Origin: Anomaloglossus baeobatrachus
Taxonomy: Eukaryota; Chordata; Amphibia; Anura; Aromobatidae
NCBI RefSeq assembly: GCF_048569485.1
Contig: NC_134358.1
Coordinates: 216,972,128 to 217,036,127 of the forward strand
Length of the DNA stretch: 64,000 nucleotides
Direction of reading: 5' to 3'
Position numbers and translations under genes: made by a program. Numbering within the stretch: the first letter of the stretch is position 1; each line of letters opens with the position of its first letter. Of the stretch, positions 1 to 61,428 are shown piece after piece. The notes beneath the pieces are model-generated. The model searched no databases. It saw only the letters and a program-made list of their open reading frames with translations, and was not told the DNA's origin.

Positions 1-290
1 GAGGGGATGCCATTGGCCTCAGGTTCATGGGTATTCATTTATTTGATTTATTTAGGCCACCTAAGAGGGGAGAAGATTTTGATAGACTTCTTCAAAGGGA
101 GGACGGATTTTCAGCTGTTTTCTTTGAGATGTTCCTCCCCGTATCTGCCTCCCTTTTGTGTTTGGGATTGGGCTGCCTCTCCCCTTTCCGCCCTCACTTT
201 TTATGTTTTGCTCGCCCATTTACCTTCCTTCTTTTGTGTCTTTGCCTCTGTTATATTATCTCCATGGAATATCCTTAATCTATTATGATG
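1..290. other. unassigned flank
   Basis: This stretch precedes the first recognisable repeat. Open frames exist on the plus strand, but they show no domain, no clear splice signals and no family I recognise. It could be repeat-derived or intergenic. Confidence 0.4.
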
Positions 291-853
291 TTGTATTAGG
301 AGCAACCTGCCACACAGCTAGGTCAATCAATGTGATGAAGGACCACCACATCAAAACACTGTCATGGCCAGCCCCATCTCCAGACCTGAACCCCATTGAA
401 AATCTCTGGAATGTATTCAAGAGGAAGATGGATAGTCACAAGCCGTCAAACAAAGGAGAACTGCTTACATTTTTATACCAGGAGTGGCATAAGGTCACTC
501 AAAAACAGTGTGAAAGACTGGTGGAAAGCATGCCAAGACGCATGAAAGCTGTGATTAAAAAAATCATGGTTATTCCACAAAAAATTGATTTCTGAATGAT
601 TCCTGAGTTAAAACATTTGTATTGTTGTTTTTAAATGATAATAAACTTGTTTTCTTTGCATTATTTGAGGTCTGAAAGCAATGCATTTTTTTGCTATTTT
701 CACCATTTCTCATTTTCAGAAAATAAATAAAAAAATGTATTGCCTGGAAAGTCAGAGACGTCAGTAATTTGTGGACTAAAAGAACAATTTACATTTTACT
801 CAAAAATATACCTATAAAGAGAGAAATCAGAAAATCTGAAAATTTTGCAGTGA
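291..853 (+). mobile_element. Tc1-like transposon remnant, 3' part
   Basis: This is the 3' part of a Tc1/mariner DNA transposon. The reading frame up to the stop at 593-595 gives the end of a Tc1 transposase, with the hallmark [11 protein letters not shown], which contains the catalytic Glu of the DDE triad, and the usual QCERLVESMPRR tail. The half with the helix-turn-helix and the first catalytic Asp is missing. Downstream, 780-853 is a degenerate inverted end of the type that normally runs 'aaatcagaaaatctgaaaattttgcagtg'. That end stops where a mariner-like end (860) begins, so the two abut. The copy is 5'-truncated and cannot be active. Confidence 0.8.
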
Positions 854-859
854 TATATA

Positions 860-967
860 TACAGTGTGTCCACCCATATCCTGTCCACCGCCATTAACTT
901 GAGAATGGCGGCAGCTATAGGAATAGAAGTGCTGTCTAGGTATAGTAAAGTAGCCATGTACATTGCA
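860..967 (+). mobile_element. mariner-like terminal repeat fragment
   Basis: About 108 bp matches the ends of the two longer mariner-like copies at 14940-15848 and 32568-33477. It starts with tacagtgtgtccacccat after a TA (858-859) and continues through 'gccattaacttgagaatggcgg'-type sequence to 'aaagtagccatgta'. Homology then stops, and no opposite end is seen nearby. It is a one-ended fragment that lies directly against a Tc1 remnant. Confidence 0.75.
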
Positions 968-985
968 GCTGTATATAGTTCCACT

Positions 986-1802
986 TTTTAACCATTAGTG
1001 TTTTGTTTTGTCTATTGTGTCCTTAAGAGCATAGATCTTATAATGATATCTATTAATAGTTTTCTTTTATGCTATTTACATTTACTATTGCTTATCAGTG
1101 TCACTCTCTTGCTTTTTGGGCTAACTTTCTCAGATTGTGTTGTCGCTGTCATTAATGGCCAGGAGTGTTCGTTTTGTTTATTAGTTCGGGTCAGAAAACT
1201 GATTTTCTGCTCAAGAAGGCTTGCAACTGTGAGACTCCGAATTCCATACTGATGGCAATAAGAAAAATCACTTTAATTGAAGAAAGTTTTAATATAGTGG
1301 TAGTTCGAAGGGATTGGATGAAAGCAGCTCCAGTACTAAGGAGAAATTCCAGGTTGGACAGTACCTGAGGTTCAGTTATGGCTACACTCCACTACATAGA
1401 AGACCGATTTGTACTACTGAAATATTGCAGGATAAAGTAGAAGCAATCAAATTATCATAAGTTCAAGTAAAAAAAAAAAAAAAAAGATTTGTAATTTTAA
1501 AAAAACCCCATAAAAGTTTGAATTACTCCCATTTTCCATCCAAAAATAAAGGTTTCGGACACCTGACAAATCCTTATAAGAACGTCATTCTTGGCAAGAA
1601 CGCAGGTCTCAAGACATTACCTTGGTCTTGGCAGCAGACAGAAGGTCATCTGCCACATCCACTGGTAAGTTAACCCACTGCAAAGCATCTTACTGCTAAA
1701 AGAAGGCCTAAAGCACCAGTATGATGCAGACACGGGGCACCATACCACAGAAACCCTGGGAAAAAAGGAAGAATATACAAATAGAATGACTATGGCTGCT
1801 TG
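986..1802. other. unassigned non-coding stretch
   Basis: No exon or known element could be assigned. Open frames at 998-1252 and 1165-1368 are short and featureless. There is an A-run at 1470-1486, possibly the tail of an old retroposon. Confidence 0.4.
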
Positions 1803-1806
1803 TGAG

Positions 1807-2798
1807 TGTGGCGCCCCTGAGGCTTAAGTCGCCCCAGGGTTTTGCAGCTCACTTAAGGTGAAGTATTTATCCCGGGTAAAGAAGGGGTTAACCGCTGGTG
1901 TTTACCACATTCACACATAACATGCAGTTAGGTGCTTTCCCACTGGGCTTGGCCTAAGGTGGACAGGGGGTGGCCATCATGACGCACGGGACTTTCCGGT
2001 CACTAGGACAACCACCTTGGGGGTGGGCACCATTGGGGGGAAAGGAAGGAGCATCTCACATAGGCAGTCAACCCCGGACACAGCTCGGGGTAGGGAAACA
2101 AGTCGGGACCTCGGTCCAAAGCTACATTTTACACTTCTGGGAGCTCAGCGGGGCCTGAGATTTGGAGCAGGAAGCTCAGCCCGGGCTCTCCACAGCGCAG
2201 GGGAATCTCAGGGTCTGCGGAGCGTGCAGGACGCACCCGCAGCCCGTTCCATATACCAGACACTGGAGTGGAGGGACCCCCTACCAGGAAGGACACACAA
2301 TGGGAACACCAGTGGTGACCTCTGAACTATCCGAGATCAGCGGAAGCCCATCATAGTGGAAACCGGCCCTCCAATGGTGACGATAATTGCAGTGAGTAAA
2401 GAGAACTTTGAACCGCAGCCCCTGTGTCGTCCCTGTCATTGCCGGTGCCGTCGTTCCGCGCTCCAGCGCCATCGGCTACTACCACCCCCATCATCCTCCC
2501 CGGCACCTAGCTCTAACTGTGGAGAGCTGAAAAACCAGAGCTGCGTTACCATCTGCCCCAGAAGAGAGTGACATCCCGCAGCGGCGTCTTTCCTCATAGC
2601 CGCATACCACAGGTGGCGTCATGAGACAACTACTCACAACATCTTCCCCATCCATCAACCCCCTTCCCTCATCCCTCCTCCTTTCATGGACACCTTGGGG
2701 CCATGAAGCCGGGCCAGACCGCTGTGACATCCCCAAAAACCCCTTCGTCACCAGCTCGGTGACGAGTAAAAGAAACCCCGGCCCCATGGGGTGCCTCA
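1807..2798. mobile_element. solo LTR (~1 kb, 4-bp target duplication)
   Basis: This 992-bp block begins TGTGGCGCCCCTGAGG and ends GGGGTGCCTCA, so it has the TG...CA termini of a retroviral or Gypsy-type LTR. The 4-bp direct repeat TGAG flanks it at 1803-1806 and 2799-2802. No internal retroviral region adjoins it, so it reads as a solo LTR left by recombination between paired LTRs. Two other ~1.07-1.09-kb blocks in the window (28793-29864 and 40548-41640) have the same kind of ends and 4-bp duplications. Family and transcription direction are inferred. It is a fossil with no coding content. Confidence 0.65.
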
Positions 2799-2802
2799 TG
2801 AG

Positions 2803-3109
2803 CAAAAGCTGAGCACTCCTGTAGCTTAGTTTTATCGCTGGAGTCTCAGCTGCAGGGTGGATCAAAACCTTGACATATCAAATGTTTGTTAAAATACCCT
2901 GTTTTGTTTCCTATGACAAAAAAAGAACAGTTGCCATATTTGAAAAGGCTACTTACTGCTGTCATTCTTTCACCCCATATAGATGATATTTTGAAATCTT
3001 AACATCAATTAACAATTAATATCAACAACCTTAATCTTAACAACAATCCTTGTGTTTTTAATCTGCGTGACTAAAGAGGGTTGGGCTTAAAACTCGGTCT
3101 GTGTCTTTA
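2803..3109. other. unassigned spacer
   Basis: This is AT-rich sequence between the solo LTR and the hAT-like element. I see no gene or recognisable repeat in it. Confidence 0.4.
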
Positions 3110-3383
3110 TCATGCACCAGGCAGGGGGTAGGGAACCTTTTTACTGCCGGGGGCCATTTGGAAATTTCTACCAACCTTCGGGGGCCGCACAAAATTATCA
3201 ATGTGAAAATGACCCTGCTATATTTGGTCAAACAATTAATTAACTGCCCCTACAGTGGTGTCTGGAGCTGCTTGTCTGTGGTGCGGCTGTGATGCTTTAT
3301 GATACTAATCATGTTTCTTCTCACAGCTGCTTTTTCAGGTTTGTTTTGGTCTGGAGCACAGTCAACTCCTTCTGATAATAATA

Positions 3384-3653
3384 TTGGTAAAGCATATACA
3401 TCACATAACAGATGCTGTATATACATCCCAGGAGATGCTGGAGGCACACACATCACATAGGAAACACTGGGACTGTTGTATATACATCACAGGAGACGCT
3501 GAAGGCACATACATCACTGGAGGGGTTGGGGGCAAACACATCACAAAGGAGACACTGGGACTGACATATATACATCAGATAGGAGACGATGGGGCTGCTG
3601 AATATACATTACAGGAGACACTGGGGGTACATACATCATATGAGAGGCTAGGG

Positions 3654-3727
<74 letters not shown>

Positions 3728-4250
3728 CCCAGCCCCTTCTATGATGTAAATGCCCCCAGCCCCTCCTGTGATGTAAATGCCCCCAGCCCCACCTATAATG
3801 TATATGCCCCCAGCCCCTCCTATGATGTAAATGCCCCCAGCCCTCCTATGATGCATATGCCCCCAGCCCCTCCTGTGTTGTGTATGTCCTTAGTGTCTCC
3901 TCTTGATGTATATGCCCCCAGCATCTCCAATGTGATGTATACGTCACAGGAGACGCTGGGGCATACACATCACAGGAGACGCTGGCGGCAAACACAAGAG
4001 GGGCTGAGGGAGCAGACACATCACAGGAGATGCTGGGGGCATATACAGCGAAAGAGGTGCTGGGGGGCATACACAACGCAAGAGGAGCTGGGGGGCATAC
4101 ACAACACAAGAGGGGCTGGGGGCACAGACATCACAAGAGGGGCTGGAGGCACAGACATCACAAGAAGGCCTGGGGGCACAGACATCATTAGAGGGGCTGG
4201 GGGCACAGACATCACAAGAGGGGCTGGGGCACAGACATCAAAAGAGCATC
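3384..4250. repeat. ~30-bp minisatellite with inverted blocks
   Basis: Tandem units alternate in orientation. About 3400-3655 reads 'catcacaggagacgctgggggcatata', about 3724-3935 carries the reverse complement ('tatgcccccagcccctcctatgatg'), and about 3936-4245 reads forward again. The first switch is marked by a perfect TA tract at about 3659-3724. The whole block lies inside the hAT-like element. Confidence 0.8.
3659..3724. repeat. (TA)n microsatellite
   Basis: An uninterrupted TA tract of about 33 units lies at the switch point between forward and inverted minisatellite blocks. Confidence 0.95.
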
Positions 4251-5122
4251 TCTTGCTGAGTGAGTACACCCGTGCCATCCGGCACCGTGCCACGCTGTCC
4301 CTGCAACCCTGCACCTCACCAACCCTGCCTCCCCGTCACACCACCGGGCCCCAGGACCACCGACCCCTACCCACGGAGGGGGAAAACAACATCCCAGTTG
4401 CTCCCCACCATCGCTCCCGGGATCCCCGTCACCAGCAGCGGTGGTGCCCATCTTCACCACAATCCCCCAAACCATCCACCCTTTTCACTCACGGGCGAGG
4501 AGCGCCGCTCGAGTCCTCGGATCCGGCCCACCGCTCGAGCCACCGAGCAACAGCCGCAGCAGCGCCGGACCCGAGCGTTAGCGAGCGCAGCGGCGGCATC
4601 CTCCCCGCCCGTGACACAAACCTGGGGTAATAGACAGCATGGGTGGGGGAGACACAGCACTGAGCGTTGCACACAACTCTGGGAGGTGGTACACAAAACT
4701 GGAAGGCCACAAAGTACTAATCGGGCCACAGAGCGCACAGAGGGCAGACGCCGGACACAGCCTAGGAAAGCACACGCCAGACACACAGTCTTGGAAAGCA
4801 GACGCTGGACAAACAGCCTTGAAAAGCAGGCGCTGGACACTCAGCGCCGGACACTCAGCGCCGGACACTCAGCGCCGGAAGGCAGAGGGACGGGCACACT
4901 GCGCCGGAGGGCAGAGGGGCAGGCACACCGCTCGGAGGGCAGTGGGGCGGGCACACCGCTCGGAAGGCAGAGAGGCGGGCACACACCGCTGAGCACACTG
5001 ATACTGGACAGCGGGAGAGCCCATTGGTTCACACAAGCAGCGCATGTGGTGATTTAAAGGTCCGGCGGCCCCAGTACTGCAGCCCCCGGGATCTGCCCAG
5101 GTTCCCCACCCCTGTCATAGAC

Positions 5123-5484
5123 TATAGTATTTGGACAAAAGTATGAGGGCACCTAGCCAAGGTACCTTCTTGTTGGAACCCTATTCCAAATCCACAGGTC
5201 TTAAAATAAAATTGGATGTTCCTTTTGGAGCTATAATAGCCACTACCCTTCTAAGATAGCTTTCCATAATACTTTAAAATTTGTCAATCTTAGTTCAAGG
5301 TCCTGATTGCATGATTTCATTTATACAGACAGCACAGGTGTCACGAGAGTGATGTGATCTTGGGGCAATCTGCGGCCAGAAGGTGGATTGCTGATTCGCG
5401 TTGTGGATTGCAGATCCATTTTGGTGGCCGCTCGCCATATACCCTGAGTTGGAACCTATTTAATTCCATCTGGCACTGAAGGTG
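5123..5484. other. unassigned spacer
   Basis: No gene is seen. A piece near 5130-5260 ('tggacaaaagtatgagggcacctag', 'ccttcttgttggaaccctattcca') resembles a decayed end of a Tc1-type element but is too degraded to bound. Confidence 0.35.
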
Positions 5485-5488
5485 TTAA

Positions 5489-5786
5489 AGGGGTATTTCC
5501 ATCTCCAAAATCCTATCCCAATATGTAGTAGGTGTAATAATAATATTATCAAATATCTCCAAACAGAAATGTACTATAGTTCCCCTGATATAGCCATGTC
5601 TATTACCTCATGTGCGGTGCATTGTAGCTTAGGTATCCATTGTTACGTCCAGTCATTTAGTGACAGTTAGTTGCTTATCATGATAACCATGAATACCTAA
5701 TCTGCAATGACCTGCACATGAGGTAAGAGACATGGTTATATCAGAAGTATTATGCATTTCTAATGGAAGGTATTTGCTAATATTAA

Positions 5787-5817
<31 letters not shown>

Positions 5818-5864
5818 AACCCAACTACATATTAGGATAGGATCTTGTAGACGGAAATACCCCT
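5489..5864. mobile_element. TTAA-type foldback element (MITE)
   Basis: Termini AGGGGTATTTCCATCTCC and its inverse GGAAATACCCCT bound a 376-bp palindromic element. The left flank is TTAA (5485-5488) and the right flank is a degenerate TTAC. The arms pair through 'cctatcccaatatgtagtagg' and 'attacctcatgtgcggtgcattg'. A second copy lies at 12708-13957. A 4-bp TTAA target is used by piggyBac and Kolobok transposons; the short AGGG-type ends suggest a Kolobok-like source, which is an inference. An (ATT)n tract sits at about 5781-5815. Confidence 0.7.
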
Positions 5865-5869
5865 TTACG

Positions 5870-6724
5870 GTTCCTTTCTATCCTGCAGTGCTCTAACAGG
5901 TAGTTGTAACCTCAACTGCAGCCACTCCCTTCTGCTATAATTATCCACTTCTCACTTCTCTCCATGTCGGCTATAGCTCATTCCTATTGCTGTTAACTTG
6001 GAAGGAACTAGTCTCTGGAGGAGGCTTAGGTGTCACTTCAGTTGCAGCTGGAAAGTTCCTGCCGGAGTTTTATTTGTTGTGTCTTTATTCCTTTTTGTCT
6101 CGTAGTGGCGAGATTGGTGTCTCACTGGCCCTCACTAGCCAGGGTGAGTTTAGGGTCAACGAGGGCCTAGGCATGTGATTGGCGACAGCAGGAAGGACCC
6201 GTATTGGGACATTAGGTAGTGCAGGTAGAAGCCTCAGGTGAGTGTTAGGAGGTGACCCCACTCCCCTCTTCCTTGCGCCAGGGCCCACTGTTGTATAGTG
6301 TTCCCGGTGTACCCTGTGTGTGCGGTGCTCGGCGGGTGTTCCCTTATACCTGGCAGAACCTGGTAGTCACTGCGCGACAACAGGTTAATAGATACATCAA
6401 ATATATCCCATATCTGTGGATAATCTATCATTCTAACCTCCTACATAGGACGGAGGGCGAGAAGCTGCACAACATTTCTGGCTTTACTTATGTTATGAAA
6501 CAAAAATGATCAGTTGTGAAAATGAACCATGGTCATGTAGTTGCCACCTGTGAGCAGATGGGGGGAAGAGCTCCAGATATATCGCACAAGATCCCACCGG
6601 AATAAACACTGATTTTTGGAATTCTCTGCAATGAATACATATTGAAATCTGTCCAATAAAACGTATTGGAAGTGATTGTATATGGGTGATTCCTTCCTCT
6701 TCTTTATGAATACACCATCATCAG
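5870..6724. other. probable repeat-derived flank
   Basis: No exon is identifiable. The block at about 6100-6290 ('gtgtctcactggccctcactagcc', 'tgattggcgacagcagg') has the look of an old interspersed repeat, but I cannot bound it or name its family. Confidence 0.35.
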
Positions 6725-7006
6725 CTCTCCTTGTCTGATCCACAGTGTACCAGTACTGTACCAGCCCCACCTCCACCCCCTGCAGCAGCCCCACCTCCAC
6801 CCCCTGCAGCAGCCCCACCTCCACCCCCTGCAGCAGCTCCACCACCACCCCCTGCAGCAGCTCCACCACCACTCCCCTCACCTCCAGCCCATCTGTGTAC
6901 AAGAGGAAGACATCAGGCAGCACAACATAAAGAGCCTCTGACAAGCACCAGCCGGAATCCTGAGCATCGCACCAGCATCAGTCAGCATCTCAGCACCATT
7001 ATCAGG
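6725..7006 (+). other. candidate non-coding first exon of the KIAA0319 gene
   Basis: The first coding exon at 10999 starts with an acceptor, so at least one 5'UTR exon must lie upstream. This segment is repeat-poor at its edges and ends in a good donor consensus (ATTATCAG followed by GTAGGAAA at 7007). I see no CpG island or core promoter that would prove it is transcribed. The call rests only on position and the donor. Confidence 0.22.
6766..6885. repeat. 24-bp tandem repeat, CCACCTCCACCCCCTGCAG
   Basis: About five tandem 24-bp units of 'ccccacctccaccccctgcagcag' occur here, the later ones with 'ctccaccaccaccccctgcag'. One plus-strand frame reads PPPPPAAA repeats, but nothing else supports a protein. 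It lies inside the candidate first exon. Confidence 0.85.
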
Positions 7007-7009
7007 TAG

Positions 7010-7546
7010 GAAACAAAGGACTGTGCGTCTTGCGCTGCAAATCCTGGTCTGTCATTGCCTGCTGTCATTAGCTGAGGGCCAGAAACTGCAAGCTCATGCT
7101 GTAAGCATTGTCATCTGCCACATGGGAGCTGCTTACCTCTGGAAACCATTGCCACACATTGCGCCAGCAGTGATGCCTCATAATGGTGTATGGTTATTGT
7201 CAGCTGAAATGACTGCTCCATCCTAAACAGTCAGATATTTACACTCTTCAATACATTATATATAACTATATATACAGTATATACTATGCACCTCCCCTTT
7301 CAGCTGTATACCTTCTGATACTATTATACGCACTGATACAGGGAATGTATGAAACAGGATATACTGAAGATATGGCTCCTACAAGATCTCCCATACGTGA
7401 GGATGTAGGAGCAAATAATCCTTACTCTACACATACGGTATATTGTAGGACTCGAGGACATAGGAATATCCTTTCTCTACTTCACAAATTCATATTTATT
7501 TTACAATGATTACGATACACGTATGTTTGCTAAATATGCAAAGTTT
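7010..7546. other. unassigned non-coding stretch
   Basis: Low-complexity AT-rich sequence follows about 7230. I see no gene or bounded repeat. Confidence 0.35.
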
Positions 7547-8057
7547 AGAATGAGTTTTGCTCACGTTTTTGATGCTGTGTCAAAAACGCAGCGTTTTACA
7601 GTACAATTAAAGTGGATAGATTCATAGAAATCTCCTGTCTCCTGCGTTTTGTTTTTACGCTACATATACTCACTTGCGGTGCATTTTTCCAATCAGATAC
7701 ATGTCAGTTTCTCTTCCTGGTATACTGAGTTTTCTGTGCAGATTTTCCCCATAGACATACATTAGATGCGAAAAATCCGCAGGTCAAAAACACGTGTGCT
7801 TATGGTGCATTTACGCTGTAGAAATGCATAAAAATGCATAGAATCCGCACCTAACGATGTAAATACCAGGGAATTTAAAAAAACAAAACAGCTTAATTTA
7901 ATGGATGACACTCCAAACAGAGATAAAGAAAACGATAAAAACGAAGCTTCAGAAATGCAATAAAAATGATTCAAGTAAATTAAGGTGCGGAAATGGTGCA
8001 GAAATTCTGCAGCGTCAAAAACTCAACGAATACTGATCGTCTGAACGTAGCCTTTTT
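7547..8057. mobile_element. Harbinger-like MITE remnant
   Basis: The block is rich in 'gcgtcaaaaacgcagcgtttt'-type sequence. Its right end, read on the minus strand, is AAGGCTACGTTCAGACGATC, close to the ends of other frog Harbinger-like elements in this window. The left end is eroded, so the boundary is approximate. Confidence 0.4.
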
Positions 8058-8223
8058 TGAGTGCACCCTACACTGTGGAATTAATTTCCCTTTTTAGCCC
8101 AAGATTTTCTGTCCCTTAAACATATGAAGGATATCACCTCCTAGAGAAATACAAATCCGGAATTATAAACTTGATGCTGTTTATGATGTTGGAAAAATTT
8201 TATTCCACCATATCTGTTTCTGG

Positions 8224-8865
8224 GAAAGCTGAACCTGTCACCAGATTTAGTGACTATAAGCTGCGGTCAGCACCAGTGGGCTTTTATATACAGCATTCTA
8301 ACATGCTGTATATAAGAGCCCAGGCCGCTGTGTAGAACATAAAAATCACTTTATAATACTTACCTAAAGGGTCGGTGCGGTGCAGACTGGTCGGATGGGT
8401 GTCTCCGTTCTCTGGGTCTGGCGCCTCCTCCTTCGGCCATCTTTGTCCTCCTTCTTCTGAAGCCTGGGTGCATGACGCATCCTACGTCATGCACACAGGC
8501 CGGCATTGAGGTCCTGTGCAGGCTCACTTTGATCTGCCTTGAGTAGGGCAAATCAAAGTATTGTAGTGCGCATGAGCGGGACCTCAATGCTGGCCTTTGT
8601 GCATGATGTAGGACACATCATGCACCCAGGCTTCAGAAGAAGGAGGACAAATATGGCTGAAAGAGGAGGTGCCGGTCCTGGAGAACGGAGACACCCAACC
8701 GACCAGTCTGCACCTCACCGACCGTTTAGGTGAGTATTATAAAGTGATTTTTACGTTCTACACTGCGGACTGGGCTCTTATATACATCATGTTAAAATGC
8801 TGTATATAAGAGCCCACTGGTGCTGGCCGCAGCTTATAGTCACCAAATCTGGTGACAGGTTCCCT
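8224..8865. mobile_element. TTAA-type foldback element, ~640 bp
   Basis: The left end 'gaacctgtcaccagattta' and right end 'aaatctggtgacaggttccct' are inverted copies, and TTAA follows at 8866-8869. The palindrome extends inward through 'gctgtatataagagccca' arms and 'tttataatacttacctaaa' to a centre near 8545. Related sequence starts at 28496. The left-end TTAA is lost. Confidence 0.75.
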
Positions 8866-8926
8866 TTAACAGCCAGTTAGGTTCCCATAGACGTTCCTAG
8901 AAGTGTTCTCCCATGGCTTTCCCTTA

Positions 8927-9477
8927 GGGGTACTTTGCACGTTGCGACATCGCTACTGCGATATCGTCGGGGTCAAATCGAAAGTGACATACATCCGGCG
9001 CCGGTAACAACGTCGCAACGTGTAAAGCCTAGATGCGCCGATAAACGATCGCAAAAGCGTCGAAAATCGGTGATCTGTGTAGCGTCGGTCATTTTCATAA
9101 TGTCGCACCAATAGGAGATACGATGTTGTTCCTCATTCCTGCGGCAGCACACATCGCTGTGTGTGAAGCCGCAGGAGCGAGGAACATCTCCTTACCTGCC
9201 TCCACCGGCTATGCGGAAGGAAGGAGGTGGGCGGGATGTTTACGTCCCGCTCATCTCCGTCCCTCCGCTTCTATTGGCCGCCTGCCGTGTGACGTCGCTG
9301 TGACACCGCACGACCAGCCCCCTTAGGAAGGAGGCGGGTCGCCAGCCAGAGCGACGTTGCAGGGTAGGTAAGTGCGTGTGAAGCTGTCGTAGCGATAATG
9401 TTCGCTACGGCAGCTATCACAAGATATCGCATGTGCGACGGGGGATGCTAGCGATGTCGCAGCATGCAAAGTACCCC
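8927..9477. mobile_element. TTA-flanked Harbinger-like MITE, 551 bp
   Basis: Termini GGGGTACTTTGCACGTTGCG and its inverse 'cgcagcatgcaaagtacccc' are flanked by TTA at 8924-8926 and 9478-9480. A 3-bp TWA target duplication is characteristic of PIF/Harbinger transposons. The interior is CpG-rich and has no transposase. The 192-bp element at 36395-36586 has near-identical ends. Confidence 0.75.
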
Positions 9478-9480
9478 TTA

Positions 9481-9895
9481 GTCCTGAGAAACAGATCATT
9501 TCCATACATGTGCCAAGATAGATGAGAATAGTTTACCGCTGTATAACTTGGCAGAATTTCAGTTCAGTATTCATGGAAATCCAAGTAATGATGATACATA
9601 GGATGTAATGATTGACATACAGGTTCCCAAAAACAGGTATAACCAGAGTTTTGTATTAATCTGTAAATGGATGGAAGAATACTATTACAGTTGACTTATT
9701 TTATGCTATAATGCACAAGACACTTTCGTTATTGCAAATACATAACATAGATTAGACATTGTCTTTTATATCAAAGCATTTCAGTCTTTAAGTAAAATAT
9801 GCAAAAATACTATTTAATTAATTATTACTTATTATTCTTTATGTACGTATATGAGTTCAAACATCTAACTGGGATTCCTCCATCTATACGACAAT
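9481..9895. other. unassigned AT-rich stretch
   Basis: No gene or recognisable repeat is visible. Confidence 0.35.
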
Positions 9896-9900
9896 GTTTA

Positions 9901-10454
9901 CATCACGCTTGCTACGGGAAGGAAGGGAAACCCTGTGTCTAGGGAAGGGGGAGATGGTGACCCCTGACCAAGCCTGGGTTTCCTCACCGCCCTATATAGG
10001 TTCCGCACCTATGCACCAAGCTGGATACGTGGCCCTAGGCTGTCCTTGGTCTGGGCCCTAGGTAGGGAGTGGATGGGATGAGCTCTTCGTCAACCCCACT
10101 AGGCACTAAAGGACACACAGTCATAACAAACAAGGGAAAATAAGCAACTTATCTCACAATAGATACAGGGAGATGGACTGCAAAATGCAACAAAGTACTC
10201 CAGATGATTGCAAGCTGACTGCTTGCACTCAGGATCCGTGGAAAGTTAGAACTATCACTAACATAAAGCCACAAGGCAAGTGCTGATGAAAAGAAGCTGA
10301 AAGACTGAGGAACTCCACAGGGTCCTAAAGGGAAAGGGATGAAAACCAAGCAGAAGTAATAGAAAATCTGGGAGCAGTTTGCGCAGCCAAACGCTGTGAC
10401 CTTCTATAGCTAGACACCACAGGACTGTCTGTCACTCATGACACACTCATGACA
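9901..10454. mobile_element. possible solo LTR or other bounded repeat
   Basis: A 554-bp block is bounded by the 5-bp direct repeat GTTTA (9896-9900 and 10455-10459). Read on the minus strand it begins TGTCATGAGTGTGTCATGAG, an LTR-like start, but its other end lacks a clean CA. No coding capacity is seen. The direct repeat could be chance. Confidence 0.35.
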
Positions 10455-10459
10455 GTTTA

Positions 10460-10998
10460 ATTACTTTGTAATATATTTTATCATTGGACACATAAGACAT
10501 ATAATAAATAAGGTTAAAGAGGTTATTTGTAAGAAAATGAAAATCTTGACCCGAGTGGCATGTGAGTGGCTCCAAAATCAGATCCAGGTGGGGTTGTCCC
10601 CTGCTGGATCTGTAGGATCCTATTCAGAGTCGGGACGCACCAAAGGATTATATGTTCTTGGTCTGTCGATAAGGAGCAGCTGCAGACATTGATATAGAAA
10701 ATGTCAGTAACCCTGGTTTAAACGGGTCATTCAGGACTGGAAAACATATCTATTTTCCTCCAACCTCTGTTCATGGGTGTATCATCGGAGGTCATCTCTA
10801 TCGACGTGAATGTGGAAGTGCCCCATACAGGTGCATGGTCATTTTTTTTAGAGATCTTGAAGACAGCAATGATATTTTTATCTTCTTTTGTCAATACTAT
10901 ACATACTAATACTGACACATATTGTATGTATCAAGTGTCCAACACTTTTGCAATTTAATAATAATTTTTTGGACTCAATCTTTTTTTTTCCCTTTCAG
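10460..10998. other. 5'UTR intron sequence before coding exon 1
   Basis: No bounded repeat is recognised. The last ~20 bases form the pyrimidine tract 'tttttttttccctttcag' that serves as acceptor for the exon at 10999. Confidence 0.5.
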
Positions 10999-11013
10999 GC
11001 ATCAAACCAGAAT

Positions 11014-11057
11014 ATGATTTTTTCACAGAAGGAGGTGTTCACATTCAGCACACAGTG

Positions 11058-11058
<1 letters not shown>
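11014..11058 (+). promoter_or_regulatory. upstream ORF overlapping the KIAA0319 start (TGATG)
   Basis: An upstream ATG at 11014-11016 (A at -3) opens 14 codons, MIFSQKEVFTFSTQ, and ends at TGA 11056-11058. The last base of that stop is the first base of the KIAA0319 start codon. This overlap is the classic layout for termination-reinitiation, so translation of the main frame may depend on reinitiation or leaky scanning. That the exon begins at 10999 in mRNA is inferred from the acceptor; whether the uORF is used is not shown by sequence. Confidence 0.6.

Positions 11059-61428
<50,370 letters not shown>

Larger units (their letters stand above)
3118..5114. mobile_element. hAT-like non-autonomous element
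   Basis: The right end, read on the minus strand, is CAGGGGTGGGGAACCTGG, a typical hAT/Charlie terminus. The left end, caggcagggggtagggaacc, is a slightly altered match. Imperfect 8-bp direct repeats flank the element (TCATGCAC at 3110-3117, TCATAGAC at 5115-5122), the size expected for hAT. No transposase is visible. The interior is mostly minisatellite: a ~30-bp unit built on 'catcacaggagacgctggggg' and, at about 4740-4990, a GC-rich unit built on 'gcgccggacactca'. Long open frames here, including one of 260 codons, are translations of the repeat. Confidence 0.65.

Noticed and set aside
7-288. Possible coding exon at the left edge
   Set aside because: Overlapping frames have no family resemblance and no clear acceptor or donor, so it is left unassigned.
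3848-4630. 260-codon open frame
   Set aside because: It is a translation of the minisatellite inside the hAT-like element. The repeating GGTDITRGA text has no domain and codon use follows the repeat.
6731-7009. PPPPPAAA-repeat protein
   Set aside because: The text comes from a 24-bp tandem repeat with no homology or start context; it is more likely untranslated.
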